The notes beneath the pieces are model-generated. The model ran no database searches. It was not told the origin of the DNA and saw only the letters and a program-made list of their open reading frames with translations. Positions 9,934-17,561 of a stretch of DNA of 64,000 nucleotides are shown here, piece by piece; positions within the stretch are counted from its first letter, which is position 1, and each line of letters starts with the position of its first letter. The stretch comes from Gillisia sp. Hel_I_86 (lineage in GTDB: Bacteria > Bacteroidota > Bacteroidia > Flavobacteriales > Flavobacteriaceae), in NCBI RefSeq assembly GCF_007827275.1, contig NZ_VISE01000001.1, positions 3,906,001 to 3,970,000 on the forward strand, in the 5' to 3' direction. The translations under genes were made by a program, and so were the position numbers.

Positions 9934-11001
9934 ATGATTGTTTTAGCTAGTCAAGCTCCAATTTTTTATACAGGAAACGGGTACACCAAATTATCCAATT
10001 ACCTAAGCTCTTCCAAGCCGTCCCTAATCTTTGTCCTGGTAGATACCAATACCCACAATAATTGCCTAAATACGTTTCTTCAACAGCTAGAAACAGATGT
10101 AACTATTGAAATTATTGAGATGGATGCTGGGGAAGAGCACAAAAATATCGAAACCTGTTCTGGAATTTGGGAAACCCTGTCTGAATTGGGAGCAGATAGA
10201 AAAAGCCTTATGATCAACCTGGGAGGCGGGGTTATTACAGACCTTGGTGGCTTTGTTGCCAGCACTTTCAAAAGAGGAATCGCTTATATAAACGTACCCA
10301 CCAGCTTGCTCGCAATGGTGGATGCTTCGGTTGGAGGAAAATGCGGAGTAGATCTTGGGAATTTAAAAAATCAGATCGGGGTTATCAATCAGTCTGAAAT
10401 GGTGTTGATAGATCCCAACTATCTTATAACGCTACCGGCAAATGAAATGCGCAGCGGTTTGGCAGAAATTTTAAAACACGGCCTCATTGCCAGCGAAGAA
10501 TATTGGGAAAAAGCAACCAATCTTGAGGCTCTTGCATTAGAAGATCTTGACAGTCTTATTATGGAATCCATCGAGATAAAATCCAGGATTGTCAAGGAAG
10601 ATCCTACGGAAAAAAATATCCGAAAAACCCTTAATTATGGACATACCTTAGGACATGCCATAGAATCCTATTTTTTGACCAATCCAAATAAAACCACGTT
10701 ACTCCATGGAGAGGCAATTGCAGCAGGAATGATCATGGCCACCTATCTATCCCATAAAATATGCGGTTTTTCCGAGAACAACTTAAAGAAGGTCACCAAA
10801 AAAATCAACGGGTTATTTCCAAAGATAAATCTGGTTGAAGAAGATTATGAAAAAGTCCTTGATCTTCTTAAATTCGACAAGAAAAATTCACATGGAAACA
10901 TAAATTTCGTCCTTTTGAAGGATTTTGGGGAAGCTGAATTAGATGTAATAGTGCCGAATAACCAATTAAAACAGGCGATGGATTATTATCTTAAAAATTA
11001 A
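9934..11001 (+). CDS. aroB: 3-dehydroquinate synthase
   Basis: Second step of the shikimate pathway, converting DAHP to 3-dehydroquinate with NAD and zinc. Motifs: DAGEEHKNIETC, NLGGGVITDLGGFVAS, PTSLLAMVDASVGGKCGVD, RSGLAEILKHG and RKTLNYGHTLGHAIE with the zinc-binding histidines. I place the start at the ATG at 9934 (355 residues); a TTG seven codons earlier at 9913 is also in frame. No other aro genes are nearby. Confidence 0.93.
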   Translation: MIVLASQAPIFYTGNGYTKLSNYLSSSKPSLIFVLVDTNTHNNCLNTFLQQLETDVTIEIIEMDAGEEHKNIETCSGIWETLSELGADRKSLMINLGGGVITDLGGFVASTFKRGIAYINVPTSLLAMVDASVGGKCGVDLGNLKNQIGVINQSEMVLIDPNYLITLPANEMRSGLAEILKHGLIASEEYWEKATNLEALALEDLDSLIMESIEIKSRIVKEDPTEKNIRKTLNYGHTLGHAIESYFLTNPNKTTLLHGEAIAAGMIMATYLSHKICGFSENNLKKVTKKINGLFPKINLVEEDYEKVLDLLKFDKKNSHGNINFVLLKDFGEAELDVIVPNNQLKQAMDYYLKN

Positions 11002-11070
11002 TTTTAAAATTAATTCCACCGCATGAAAATAATGTTAATTTTACTATAATTGCATCATTAAATCTTAGGT

Positions 11071-11376
11071 ATGAAAAGAATCATTGTGGATTACAAAAAG
11101 TTAACTCCGGAAATTTTGAGCTTATTGGTAGACAAATATCCCGATGGGTATGATGATGACCATGTAATTTCATTTAAAAATGCCAAAAATGAGCATATTG
11201 AAGCTGTGGAAGTACGTACAGAAGATTCTATCTATTTGGTCAAAGTAAGTACCAAGTTAGAGAATACCATGGCAAACTACGATGAGGAAGATTATGATGA
11301 TTCCGATTTTAATGAGCCAATTGTTGAAATTCCAGAAAAAAACGATGGCGAAGAAGATGATGACGATCTCGATTAA
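11071..11376 (+). CDS. Small conserved-looking protein with a poly-acidic tail
   Basis: A 101-residue protein with a compact N-terminal half (MKRIIVDYKKLTPEILSLLV) and a C-terminal half made almost entirely of Asp and Glu, ending DGEEDDDDLD. No signal peptide or membrane segment. Similar acidic-tailed proteins occur in flavobacteria downstream of aroB, but I do not know a function. Acidic tails of this kind often mediate protein or basic-ligand contacts; that is inference. A strong terminator follows. Confidence 0.7.
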   Translation: MKRIIVDYKKLTPEILSLLVDKYPDGYDDDHVISFKNAKNEHIEAVEVRTEDSIYLVKVSTKLENTMANYDEEDYDDSDFNEPIVEIPEKNDGEEDDDDLD

Positions 11377-11382
11377 AAGAAT

Positions 11383-11420
11383 AAAAAAGCGGTCTATTTT
11401 TAAATAGTCCGCTTTTTTAT
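11383..11420 (+). terminator. Rho-independent terminator after the acidic-tail gene
   Basis: AAAAAAGCGG...CTATTT pairs with AAATAG...CCGCTTTTTT, forming a long stem with T residues on both sides. It can act for both the upstream plus-strand gene and the convergent minus-strand DJ-1-like gene. Confidence 0.85.
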
Positions 11421-11440
11421 TTTGTGTTTTAATTAAAGGT

Positions 11441-11989
11441 CTAGGAATGTTGCTTCTCGTGCTTCCCTTCGTGGATTTCCTCAATAAGCTTCGCATTAAA
11501 AGCCGGCAAATCATTTGGGGTTCTACTGGTAACCAAGCCTTCATCTACAACCACTTCTTTATCTACCCAATGCGCACCCGCATTTTCAAGATCTGTCTTA
11601 ATAGAGTTAAATGAGGTCATTTTTCTACCTTTTACTACATCTGCTTCAATTAAAGTCCAAGCTGCATGGCATATAGCTGCTACCGGTTTTTTTTGATTAA
11701 AAAAGTCCCTCACAAAAGTTAACACCTCTTCTTCTCTTCTTAATTTATCCGGGTTTATAACTCCTCCTGGTAAAACCAGTGCATTATAATCCTTGGCATT
11801 CACTTCGCCCAAGGTTTTATCTACCTTACATTCTTTAGACCAATCGCCGTCCGACCAAGATTTAATACTTCCAGATTTCAAACTAACTATTTCAACTTTA
11901 AACCCTTCTTTCTCCATCGCATCTTTAGGAGATTTAAGCTCACTTTCTTCAAATCCATCTGTTGCCAAAATGGCTATTCTCTTTTTCAT
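11441..11989 (-). CDS. DJ-1/PfpI family class I glutamine amidotransferase-like protein
   Basis: A 182-residue cytosolic protein of the PfpI subgroup. KRIAILATDGFEESEL supplies the conserved glutamate of the N-terminal block, LVLPGGVINPDKLR the second block, and AAICHAAWTLIEA the nucleophile elbow with Cys107 followed by His. Members act as deglycases, chaperones or stress proteins; the exact activity cannot be read from sequence. The C-terminal tail is His/Lys-rich (EGKHEKQHS). Confidence 0.88.
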   Translation of the reverse strand: MKKRIAILATDGFEESELKSPKDAMEKEGFKVEIVSLKSGSIKSWSDGDWSKECKVDKTLGEVNAKDYNALVLPGGVINPDKLRREEEVLTFVRDFFNQKKPVAAICHAAWTLIEADVVKGRKMTSFNSIKTDLENAGAHWVDKEVVVDEGLVTSRTPNDLPAFNAKLIEEIHEGKHEKQHS

Positions 11990-12118
11990 AATCTTTTTGT
12001 TTTAGTGTTTAACTTCTAATTATGTCAAAGATACTTTTTAAGGTGCTCCAATGTTATTAAGGAGTTTATAAAAAATCGCAGGATATGGTTAAACGTCTGC
12101 TAAAATACGGTTCAGTTT

Positions 12119-13093
12119 TTAATCATTTTTGGAGTCATTCGTTTCCAAATCCTCCCTAACTTTATCGTCCTCCTTTAATTTTTGCTTTTTCTCCTCCAAT
12201 TTTTCCATTTCTTGATGAATTGCAGGTTCGCTAAATTCCGTAGGTGTTATTTTTTCTTTTTTATATCGTGCATACTGAACAGTAAATTCTGCTCCAAAGA
12301 ACATAATCAAGCAAGTATAATTCACCCAAAGTAAAATAAGGACCATAGAACTGGCTCCTCCATATACCGATGCAGGATCTGTTCTACCAAAATAGATCCC
12401 AATTAAATATTCACCTATTAAGAAAAGGATTGTGGTTAATGATGCACCAAAGAGGGTAACCTTCCATCTAATTTTGATATCTGGCAATAGTTTAAAAATA
12501 GAGCCAAAAAGCAGGGTAATAAATACGAGAGAAAGCAATGAATTCACTATATCGAGACCTAGTGCAGTTAAAGCAGGTGCATAACTTTCTATATAATCGC
12601 TGAGCATCCTAATGATTGCTGAAACTATGAGCCCCAAAAGCATTAAAAACCCTATAACCAGGATCATTCCAAACGAAATCACCCGATCCATGAGCATTCT
12701 GAAATAAGTCTCCTTTTTTTCAGCTACGTTCCAGATATTGTTCATCGCTTTTTTAAGTTGAAAAAACACCCCTGTAGCCCCAAAAATCAACATAAATACC
12801 CCAAAAATAACTGCAAGTGTAGAATTGCTGCTCAAAGCGGCATTACTTATCATGTTTTCTATGATAATAGCAGAATCCTCACCAATAAATTCAGCTATTT
12901 GACCGGTGATTCTTCCCGTTACCGCTTCCCTTCCAAAAAAATAACCTGCAATACTCACTATAATAATAAGCAAAGACGGTAATGAAAATAAGGTATAATA
13001 GGCAATAATGGCACTTCTTGCCCATGGGTCATTACTGTTCCAACTTACATAGGACTGTTTTAGAAGCTTCCAGAAGTTCTTAGGCTTCATCAT
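12119..13093 (-). CDS. YihY/BrkB family integral membrane protein
   Basis: A 324-residue polytopic inner-membrane protein with about six hydrophobic helices, for example YYTLFSLPSLLIIIVSIAGYFFG and FGMILVIGFLMLLGLIVSA. The family features DPWARSAIIAYYTLFSLP at the start and YGGASSMVLILLWVNYTCLIMFFGAEFTVQY near the end are clear. The C-terminal 45 residues are a charged, probably coiled, cytoplasmic tail. Function of the family is unsettled; older RNase BN annotations are wrong. It overlaps the upstream DinB gene by 4 bases. Confidence 0.9.
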   Translation of the reverse strand: MMKPKNFWKLLKQSYVSWNSNDPWARSAIIAYYTLFSLPSLLIIIVSIAGYFFGREAVTGRITGQIAEFIGEDSAIIIENMISNAALSSNSTLAVIFGVFMLIFGATGVFFQLKKAMNNIWNVAEKKETYFRMLMDRVISFGMILVIGFLMLLGLIVSAIIRMLSDYIESYAPALTALGLDIVNSLLSLVFITLLFGSIFKLLPDIKIRWKVTLFGASLTTILFLIGEYLIGIYFGRTDPASVYGGASSMVLILLWVNYTCLIMFFGAEFTVQYARYKKEKITPTEFSEPAIHQEMEKLEEKKQKLKEDDKVREDLETNDSKND

Positions 13094-13608
13094 AATCCGT
13101 AATGTGATTTAAACAATAATAAATGGTGCTTTTGGTGGCCAGCAGAAATAAACCCAGCTGCACGTGGGCTTAATTGCGATTTACTTGCTTCTCCAAGTTT
13201 ACCGGACATTTCTTCTTCGAAACTTTCAAAAAGAGCAATCCCAGCTTCTCTCACCAATTTGAATTCCTTAATAAAACTGTTAAGGCTTCTTCTATGTGCT
13301 TTAGAAACGGGAACGTAAGCATCATGATCGAAGCCTGGAAGCGGCGTTACATCCCCACGGGCTATCGTTAAGGCGCGATATTGAAAAATACGCTCTGTAT
13401 CTATAATGTGCTGGAGCACCTGTGCCACGTTCCATTTCCCTTCAGCATAAGAAAGCTTTAAATCTTCTTCCTTTAACCCATTTAAAAAATTTATAAATTC
13501 AACTTTTTGATCTTTTAAAATTGGAACCAAATGATCGTCTGGAAGTTTATCTATATAGGGTTGATAAAAGGCATTATATTCTGAAGTATTTAAATCTGAT
13601 AGTTTCAT
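13090..13608 (-). CDS. DinB-family four-helix metal-dependent protein
   Basis: A 172-residue DinB/YfiT-like protein. Three histidines expected for metal binding are visible: one in WNVAQVLQHIIDTERIFQYR (about residue 67) and a cluster in SAGHQKHHLLLFKSHY at the C-terminus. The superfamily includes thiol transferases that use bacillithiol or mycothiol and proteins of unknown role. It overlaps yihY by four bases (ATGA-type coupling). The gap upstream holds repeat element A. Confidence 0.85.
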   Translation of the reverse strand: MKLSDLNTSEYNAFYQPYIDKLPDDHLVPILKDQKVEFINFLNGLKEEDLKLSYAEGKWNVAQVLQHIIDTERIFQYRALTIARGDVTPLPGFDHDAYVPVSKAHRRSLNSFIKEFKLVREAGIALFESFEEEMSGKLGEASKSQLSPRAAGFISAGHQKHHLLLFKSHYGL

Positions 13609-13628
13609 AAGAATGTCGAAAAATAAAT

Positions 13629-13950
13629 TGTTTGTCCGTAAAATATCCTGAACTGAAAAAGGACGTCATTCTGTCCCGACCGTTCGGGAGTTTCAGAATC
13701 TCATTTCAATGTAAACCAATGCAATATTGAGACCCTGAAATAAATTACCATTGACGGATTTTTATTTATTTGTGAATCCAAGGCCCTAAAACCAGTTCAG
13801 GGTGACGATGCGAAATTGTCGTCATGCTGAACTTGTTTCAGCATCCCATCGCTTATATAAAAAATACGTCAATTTCCTACGCTGGATAATTTTTTTATCA
13901 CGGGTCTCAGGGTGACGAAAGAACTATTAGGGCAAAAAACAGATATATAA
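13629..13950. repeat. MITE-like palindromic repeat, copy A (long form)
   Basis: The largest gene-free gap here (13609-14027) is mostly this element. It opens with TTTGTCCGTAAAATAT and closes with CAAAAAACAGATATATA, imperfect inverted ends also found in copies C, D and E. Inside are GTCATTCTG...CAGAATC and GACCCTGAAA...TCAGGGTGACG hairpins. About 160 bases (13748-13907) interrupt the second hairpin, and a very similar insert is in copy E. The first hairpin loop carries an extra palindrome, TCCCGACCGTTCGGGA. Confidence 0.8.
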
Positions 13951-13972
13951 AATAAATTAAAATCCAAAGTTT

Positions 13973-14011
13973 AAAAAAACCCTTTATTCCAATAGGCCTA
14001 AAGGGTTTTTA
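13973..14011 (-). terminator. Terminator of the Lrp-family gene
   Basis: AAAACCCTTTA and TAAAGGGTTTT form a stem with A/T runs on both flanks; read on the minus strand it ends with a T tract 17 bases beyond the Lrp stop codon. Confidence 0.75.
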
Positions 14012-14027
14012 TGAAAATTCAAGCTAT

Positions 14028-14507
14028 TTACAATTCATTAAAGATAGAATGCATCAATCGCTTTTTATCATTCATGCTTTCCTCTAAGGAGATCATCGTT
14101 TCGGTCCTGTAAACCCCTTCGATATCATCTAACTGAAATATGATCTCTTTTGCATGTTGTGTGTTTTTAGCACGTATTTTACAGAAAACATTGAATTTCC
14201 CTGTAGTTACGTGAGCAACAGTCACGAAAGGTATGTTGTTAATACGCTCCAACACGAATTTTGTTTGCGAGGTATTCTTCAAAAATATACCTACATAGGC
14301 AATAAAAGCGTATCCTAATTTTTCGTAATTCAACGTGAGTGTGGAACCCAAAATTATTTGTGCCTCTTCCATTTTCTTAACACGCACATGTACGGTCCCT
14401 GCAGATATATTCAATTTTTTAGCAATATCAGTAAACGGAGTACGCGTGTTCTCGATTAGCATATCCAGAATCTGATGATCAGTTTCGTCTAATTTATATT
14501 TTGCCAT
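14028..14507 (-). CDS. Lrp/AsnC family transcriptional regulator
   Basis: A 159-residue regulator. The N-terminal winged helix (YKLDETDHQILDMLIENTRTPFTDIAKKLNISAGTVHVRVKKMEE) is a standard AsnC-type DNA-binding domain; the rest is the RAM (ACT-like) ligand domain with GKFNVFCKIRAKNTQHAKEII. Such proteins form octamers or 16-mers and respond to amino acids. It is transcribed toward repeat A and is probably monocistronic. A -7-like box (CAAAATTA on the plus strand, 14534-14541) precedes it. The effector is unknown. Confidence 0.92.
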   Translation of the reverse strand: MAKYKLDETDHQILDMLIENTRTPFTDIAKKLNISAGTVHVRVKKMEEAQIILGSTLTLNYEKLGYAFIAYVGIFLKNTSQTKFVLERINNIPFVTVAHVTTGKFNVFCKIRAKNTQHAKEIIFQLDDIEGVYRTETMISLEESMNDKKRLMHSIFNEL

Positions 14508-14573
14508 AATCCTTAAAGTCTTTTAATGAAACACAAAATTAGTACAAATTGGCAAGACAATTAGTAAAGAAAT

Positions 14574-15737
14574 TTAATTTTTTTCATAATTTATCATTAA
14601 AAATTCATTTTTAAGGAGAATTTTATTAACTATAACGTTTTCGATGAGTTCTTTATTATCGGGAAGTGTGACCCGCTCAAAATCGCATTGAATTTCCTTG
14701 TGTGCAAAAAACGCTATTTTAGGAGATATATTTTCTATGCTGCCCAAAAATTTTATTTCGGTATCCATTAAAATTTCTTTAAACTGAATGGCAATATCGA
14801 CGATCTGGCCATTAACCTCTGCGTTCCTCAATATTACATCATAGAAAAGCTTCTCATTTTCAGGAATATTAAAATAAACCGAAGTATCAAATTTCTTGTA
14901 AGATTGAGTAGAAATTGCATTTAAAGCTGAAAAAAGAGCATAAAAGACATATTCCCTTGTTTTATCACGAGCATAATCCCCATAGGAATGACCAGCTTCA
15001 AACAAAATGGTTGGCACGCCCATGCTTTGGAAGGCATCCCCAGTGCAATTGGCATTAAAACCATCATCATACCTGCCAATTCTGTTTGGTATAAGTTGAG
15101 AGAGATCTTTATAGATAGCCCCTATAACTTTCATGGAACCTGTCCTGGATGGCGTTACTGTTCTTTCAAGATCTTCTGAAGGGGTTAAAAACGATAAGGT
15201 AGCAGGAAATTCCTTTGATCCCGCACTAAAAATGGTTCGCTGGTCATGAAGATTGAAGCAGAAATCTGGTTGAAAATCATCAAATACCGCCCTTAAAACC
15301 CGGCTTTCCACTTGAGACAAGTCCTTTGCGTCCCTATTTAAATCGATCTCATTGGCATTTACACGAGTATAAGCTCTAGCGCCATCTGGATTTAGCATTG
15401 GGATTATATATAAGGTACAATTGCTTACCATATTCTTTACAACAGAATCCTGCGAACAATTGCTAAACACATTTAGCATATCGAAAACAGCCTTAGTGGT
15501 TGTAGATTCATTTCCATGCATTTGAGACCACATAAGGATTTTAACTTTCCCCGTGCCAACTTTAATTAGATGGATGGGTTCGCCTAAAGTTGATTCACCT
15601 AAAATTTCTGATTCAAAATTTGAGGCAGCTTTTTTTAAAGGCACGGAAATATGTGTGGCATTTATGTATCTCCCATTTAAAGCAGCTTCTTTAAAAATCG
15701 CGTAGTCCCTTAAAATTGATGGTGGAATATTTATCAT
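14574..15737 (-). CDS. M14-family zinc carboxypeptidase-like metallopeptidase
   Basis: A 387-residue protein with the M14 zinc site: WSQMHGNESTTTKAVFDM supplies HxxE, and FNLHDQRTIFS the third ligand. PTILFEAGHSYGDYARDKTREYVFYA has the catalytic glutamate region. LNPDGARAYTRVNANEIDLNRDA matches the substrate-binding NxxR block. No obvious signal peptide, so probably cytosolic, perhaps acting on peptides or murein fragments. A GTTTAC/GTAAAC-like operator (15738-15753) touches its start codon, so the divergent HTH protein likely represses it. Confidence 0.85.
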   Translation of the reverse strand: MINIPPSILRDYAIFKEAALNGRYINATHISVPLKKAASNFESEILGESTLGEPIHLIKVGTGKVKILMWSQMHGNESTTTKAVFDMLNVFSNCSQDSVVKNMVSNCTLYIIPMLNPDGARAYTRVNANEIDLNRDAKDLSQVESRVLRAVFDDFQPDFCFNLHDQRTIFSAGSKEFPATLSFLTPSEDLERTVTPSRTGSMKVIGAIYKDLSQLIPNRIGRYDDGFNANCTGDAFQSMGVPTILFEAGHSYGDYARDKTREYVFYALFSALNAISTQSYKKFDTSVYFNIPENEKLFYDVILRNAEVNGQIVDIAIQFKEILMDTEIKFLGSIENISPKIAFFAHKEIQCDFERVTLPDNKELIENVIVNKILLKNEFLMINYEKN

Positions 15738-15753
15738 GTTTACAAAAGTAAAT
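15738..15753. promoter_or_regulatory. Operator site 1 (abuts M14 start)
   Basis: GTTTACAAAAGTAAAT, a one-mismatch copy of GTTTAC-N4-GTAAAC, directly upstream of the M14 start codon. Confidence 0.65.
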
Positions 15754-15762
15754 AATCATTAA

Positions 15763-15776
15763 TTTACAATTGTAAA
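15763..15776. promoter_or_regulatory. Operator site 2
   Basis: TTTACAATTGTAAA, a perfect 14-base palindrome of the same family. Confidence 0.7.
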
Positions 15777-15796
15777 CAATAGGGATTTACATTTCT

Positions 15797-15812
15797 GTTT
15801 ACAATAGTAAAC
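15797..15812. promoter_or_regulatory. Operator site 3 (best match)
   Basis: GTTTACAATAGTAAAC has perfect 6-base half-sites around a 4-base centre; a further TTTAC half-site lies at 15786-15790. Confidence 0.75.
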
Positions 15813-15942
15813 AATTAAGGGGAATTGATCAGCATGAGAAATGGAAAAATTCCATTAATTTATATTTTAATATATAAACTATTTGTTTTTAGTTGTTTAT
15901 ACTATGCTACATAAAGATAAAGTTCATATAAATGATAATAAA

Positions 15943-15954
15943 TTACAATTGTAA
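15943..15954. promoter_or_regulatory. Operator site 4
   Basis: TTACAATTGTAA, a 12-base perfect palindrome, a shortened form of the same site. Confidence 0.6.
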
Positions 15955-15975
15955 CTTGCAATAGTTCATATAATG

Positions 15976-15991
15976 TTTTACATTTGTGAAC
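15976..15991. promoter_or_regulatory. Operator site 5
   Basis: TTTTACATTTGTGAAC, with one mismatch in each half-site. Confidence 0.5.
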
Positions 15992-16010
15992 AAATAAAAA
16001 GCAATCTCTA

Positions 16011-16026
16011 ATTTACAATGGTAAAC
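16011..16026. promoter_or_regulatory. Operator site 6 (contains the HTH start codon)
   Basis: ATTTACAATGGTAAAC; the ATG at 16018-16020 of the HTH gene lies in the centre of the site, as expected for autorepression. Confidence 0.65.
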
Positions 16027-16443
16027 AGTGAAGAGTTCTCGAAAAGGCTGCAAATAATCCTGGATTATTACGATATTTCTGCGGCGGTTTTTGCAGATGC
16101 CATCCACGTTGGCCGCTCCTCCATCTCGCATATTCTTTCCGGAAGAAATAAACCTAGCCTGGATTTTGTGCTTAAAATTGTGCAAACGTATCCTGAAGTA
16201 GAATTGTATTGGCTCTTAAATGGGAAAGGGAATTTTCCAAAATCGGAACCAGATAAAACAATCCCATCTCAAAAACCTGAGGCTCCTGCCCCATTAATTA
16301 ATGATGAAAAATCTAAAATTGCACAACCAATTGAAAGTTCCTTTACACCAAAGAGCTTTCCCGGAAGCAACTTTTCGGCTAAAACAATTAAACGAGTGGT
16401 GCTTTTTTATGAAGATGGTACTTTTGAGGCCTTCGAAAATTGA
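16018..16443 (+). CDS. Helix-turn-helix (XRE/CI-like) transcriptional regulator
   Basis: A 141-residue protein with an N-terminal HTH of the XRE type (about residues 5-65: FSKRLQIILDYYDISAAVFADAIHVGRSSISHILSGRNKPSLDFVLKIVQ). A Pro/Ser-rich linker follows, and then a short C-terminal motif KTIKRVVLFYEDGTFEAFEN that may dimerise. Six palindromic sites lie between it and the divergent M14 gene, one over its own start codon, so it probably represses itself and the peptidase. No phage genes surround it. The inducer is unknown. Confidence 0.85.
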   Translation: MVNSEEFSKRLQIILDYYDISAAVFADAIHVGRSSISHILSGRNKPSLDFVLKIVQTYPEVELYWLLNGKGNFPKSEPDKTIPSQKPEAPAPLINDEKSKIAQPIESSFTPKSFPGSNFSAKTIKRVVLFYEDGTFEAFEN

Positions 16444-16563
16444 TAATTAGGCTATATTATCTTTATTTTGCAGCATGAAAGCCCATAATGGGTTTTTAAT
16501 CCAAATGATCACTATTACTTTCCTAAATAAAGCAAACTTAATGATCGTTGAAATCTCATTTAA

Positions 16564-16941
16564 ATGAAAAAAATTTATTCCTGCCTCTGTTTCGTTTTCC
16601 TTTTAAGCTCATGTTATTCCCCAGAGAAAAACTGTAAACAATTCCATACAGGAACCTTTGAATTTGAATCTTATTTAAATGGAGAGCTTGTTACCTCTAC
16701 CTTCACTAGGAATGACACGCTGGAAATTGACACTTTTCAAGGATCTGTGGACACCTCCTCTGTAAGATGGATCAACGATTGCGAGTATATAATAAAGAAT
16801 CTGCACCCGAAGAATATAGCAGAAAAAAAGCCTTTGCATATCAAGATACTTACTACTAAAGATGATTCCTACACTTTTGAATATGGTTTGGTTGGCGATG
16901 CGAAGAAGAATAAAGGAACTGTAATTAAGATTGAAAATTGA
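16564..16941 (+). CDS. Small putative lipoprotein, function unknown
   Basis: A 125-residue exported protein. The N-terminus MKKIYSCLCFVFLLSSC is a type II signal peptide with lipobox LSSC. The mature part has a beta-rich pattern (FHTGTFEFESYL, FTRNDTLEIDTFQG) and two further cysteines. Similar small lipoproteins are found beside topoisomerase IV genes in flavobacteria, but no function is known to me. The gap after it (16942-17105) contains the inverted pair AGCCAAGAA/TTCTTGGTT near 16991-17028 and looks like a repeat remnant. Confidence 0.75.
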   Translation: MKKIYSCLCFVFLLSSCYSPEKNCKQFHTGTFEFESYLNGELVTSTFTRNDTLEIDTFQGSVDTSSVRWINDCEYIIKNLHPKNIAEKKPLHIKILTTKDDSYTFEYGLVGDAKKNKGTVIKIEN

Positions 16942-17105
16942 ACTACCGCCAGACAGAGTTATCAAGGTATCGGCATCTCGCTGCGCTACAGGAGCCAAGA
17001 AACTAGAATGTTGTCTTGATTCTTGGTTCTTGCCTCTTTATTTCTTTACATGCAGTGATATATGGACGCAACATCCCAAGCAGGGACTACGAGGAAATTT
17101 ATAGA

Positions 17106-17561
17106 TTAAAGCTCGCTTCTCCTATTTTTCAAAAGCTCATTCTGCTCTTGCATTAAATCTGTAAGATCAGAGAGCAACTGAATTTCTTTAGGGGTTTCAA
17201 CGGTTTTATCTTTAGGATCTTGGGCTTTTCTTCTAAAGCTGTTCATGAACTTTACAACCAGAAAAATTGTAAATCCAATGATCACAAAATCCAGCAGCGC
17301 TTCTATCAAAGCACCATAACCAATGGCAATTTCAGTTACTTCTCCCGCGCCGGCTTTAGCAGCATCTATTCCTTCTCGAAGAACAATTCTCCTGTCTGCG
17401 AATTTAATTCCATCTGTAAGCATGGAAAGAGGTGGCATCACTACTTGTTTAACCAGAACGTCCACAACTTTATTGAAAGCGGTACCTATAATGATACCTA
17501 TTGCCATATCGATCATGTTGCCTTTAACAGCAAACTCCTTGAATTCTTTAAATAACCCCAT
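17106..17561 (-). CDS. mscL: Large-conductance mechanosensitive channel
   Basis: A 151-residue inner-membrane channel that opens at high membrane tension to release solutes on osmotic downshock. The N-terminal FKEFAVKGNMIDMAIGIIIGTAFNKVVDVLVKQVVMPPL is the amphipathic helix and pore helix M1; IGYGALIEALLDFVIIGFTIFLVVKFMN is M2, followed by a charged C-terminal helix. Its ATG overlaps the parC stop codon by one base (TAATG), so it is translated from the parE-parC message. Confidence 0.94.
   Translation of the reverse strand: MGLFKEFKEFAVKGNMIDMAIGIIIGTAFNKVVDVLVKQVVMPPLSMLTDGIKFADRRIVLREGIDAAKAGAGEVTEIAIGYGALIEALLDFVIIGFTIFLVVKFMNSFRRKAQDPKDKTVETPKEIQLLSDLTDLMQEQNELLKNRRSEL

Noticed and set aside
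13629-13950. CRISPR array
   Set aside because: The repeats are palindromic units dispersed through the window, without regular spacers and without cas genes.
16018-16443. HTH protein as a prophage repressor
   Set aside because: It resembles CI-type HTH proteins, but no integrase, lysis or structural genes are near.
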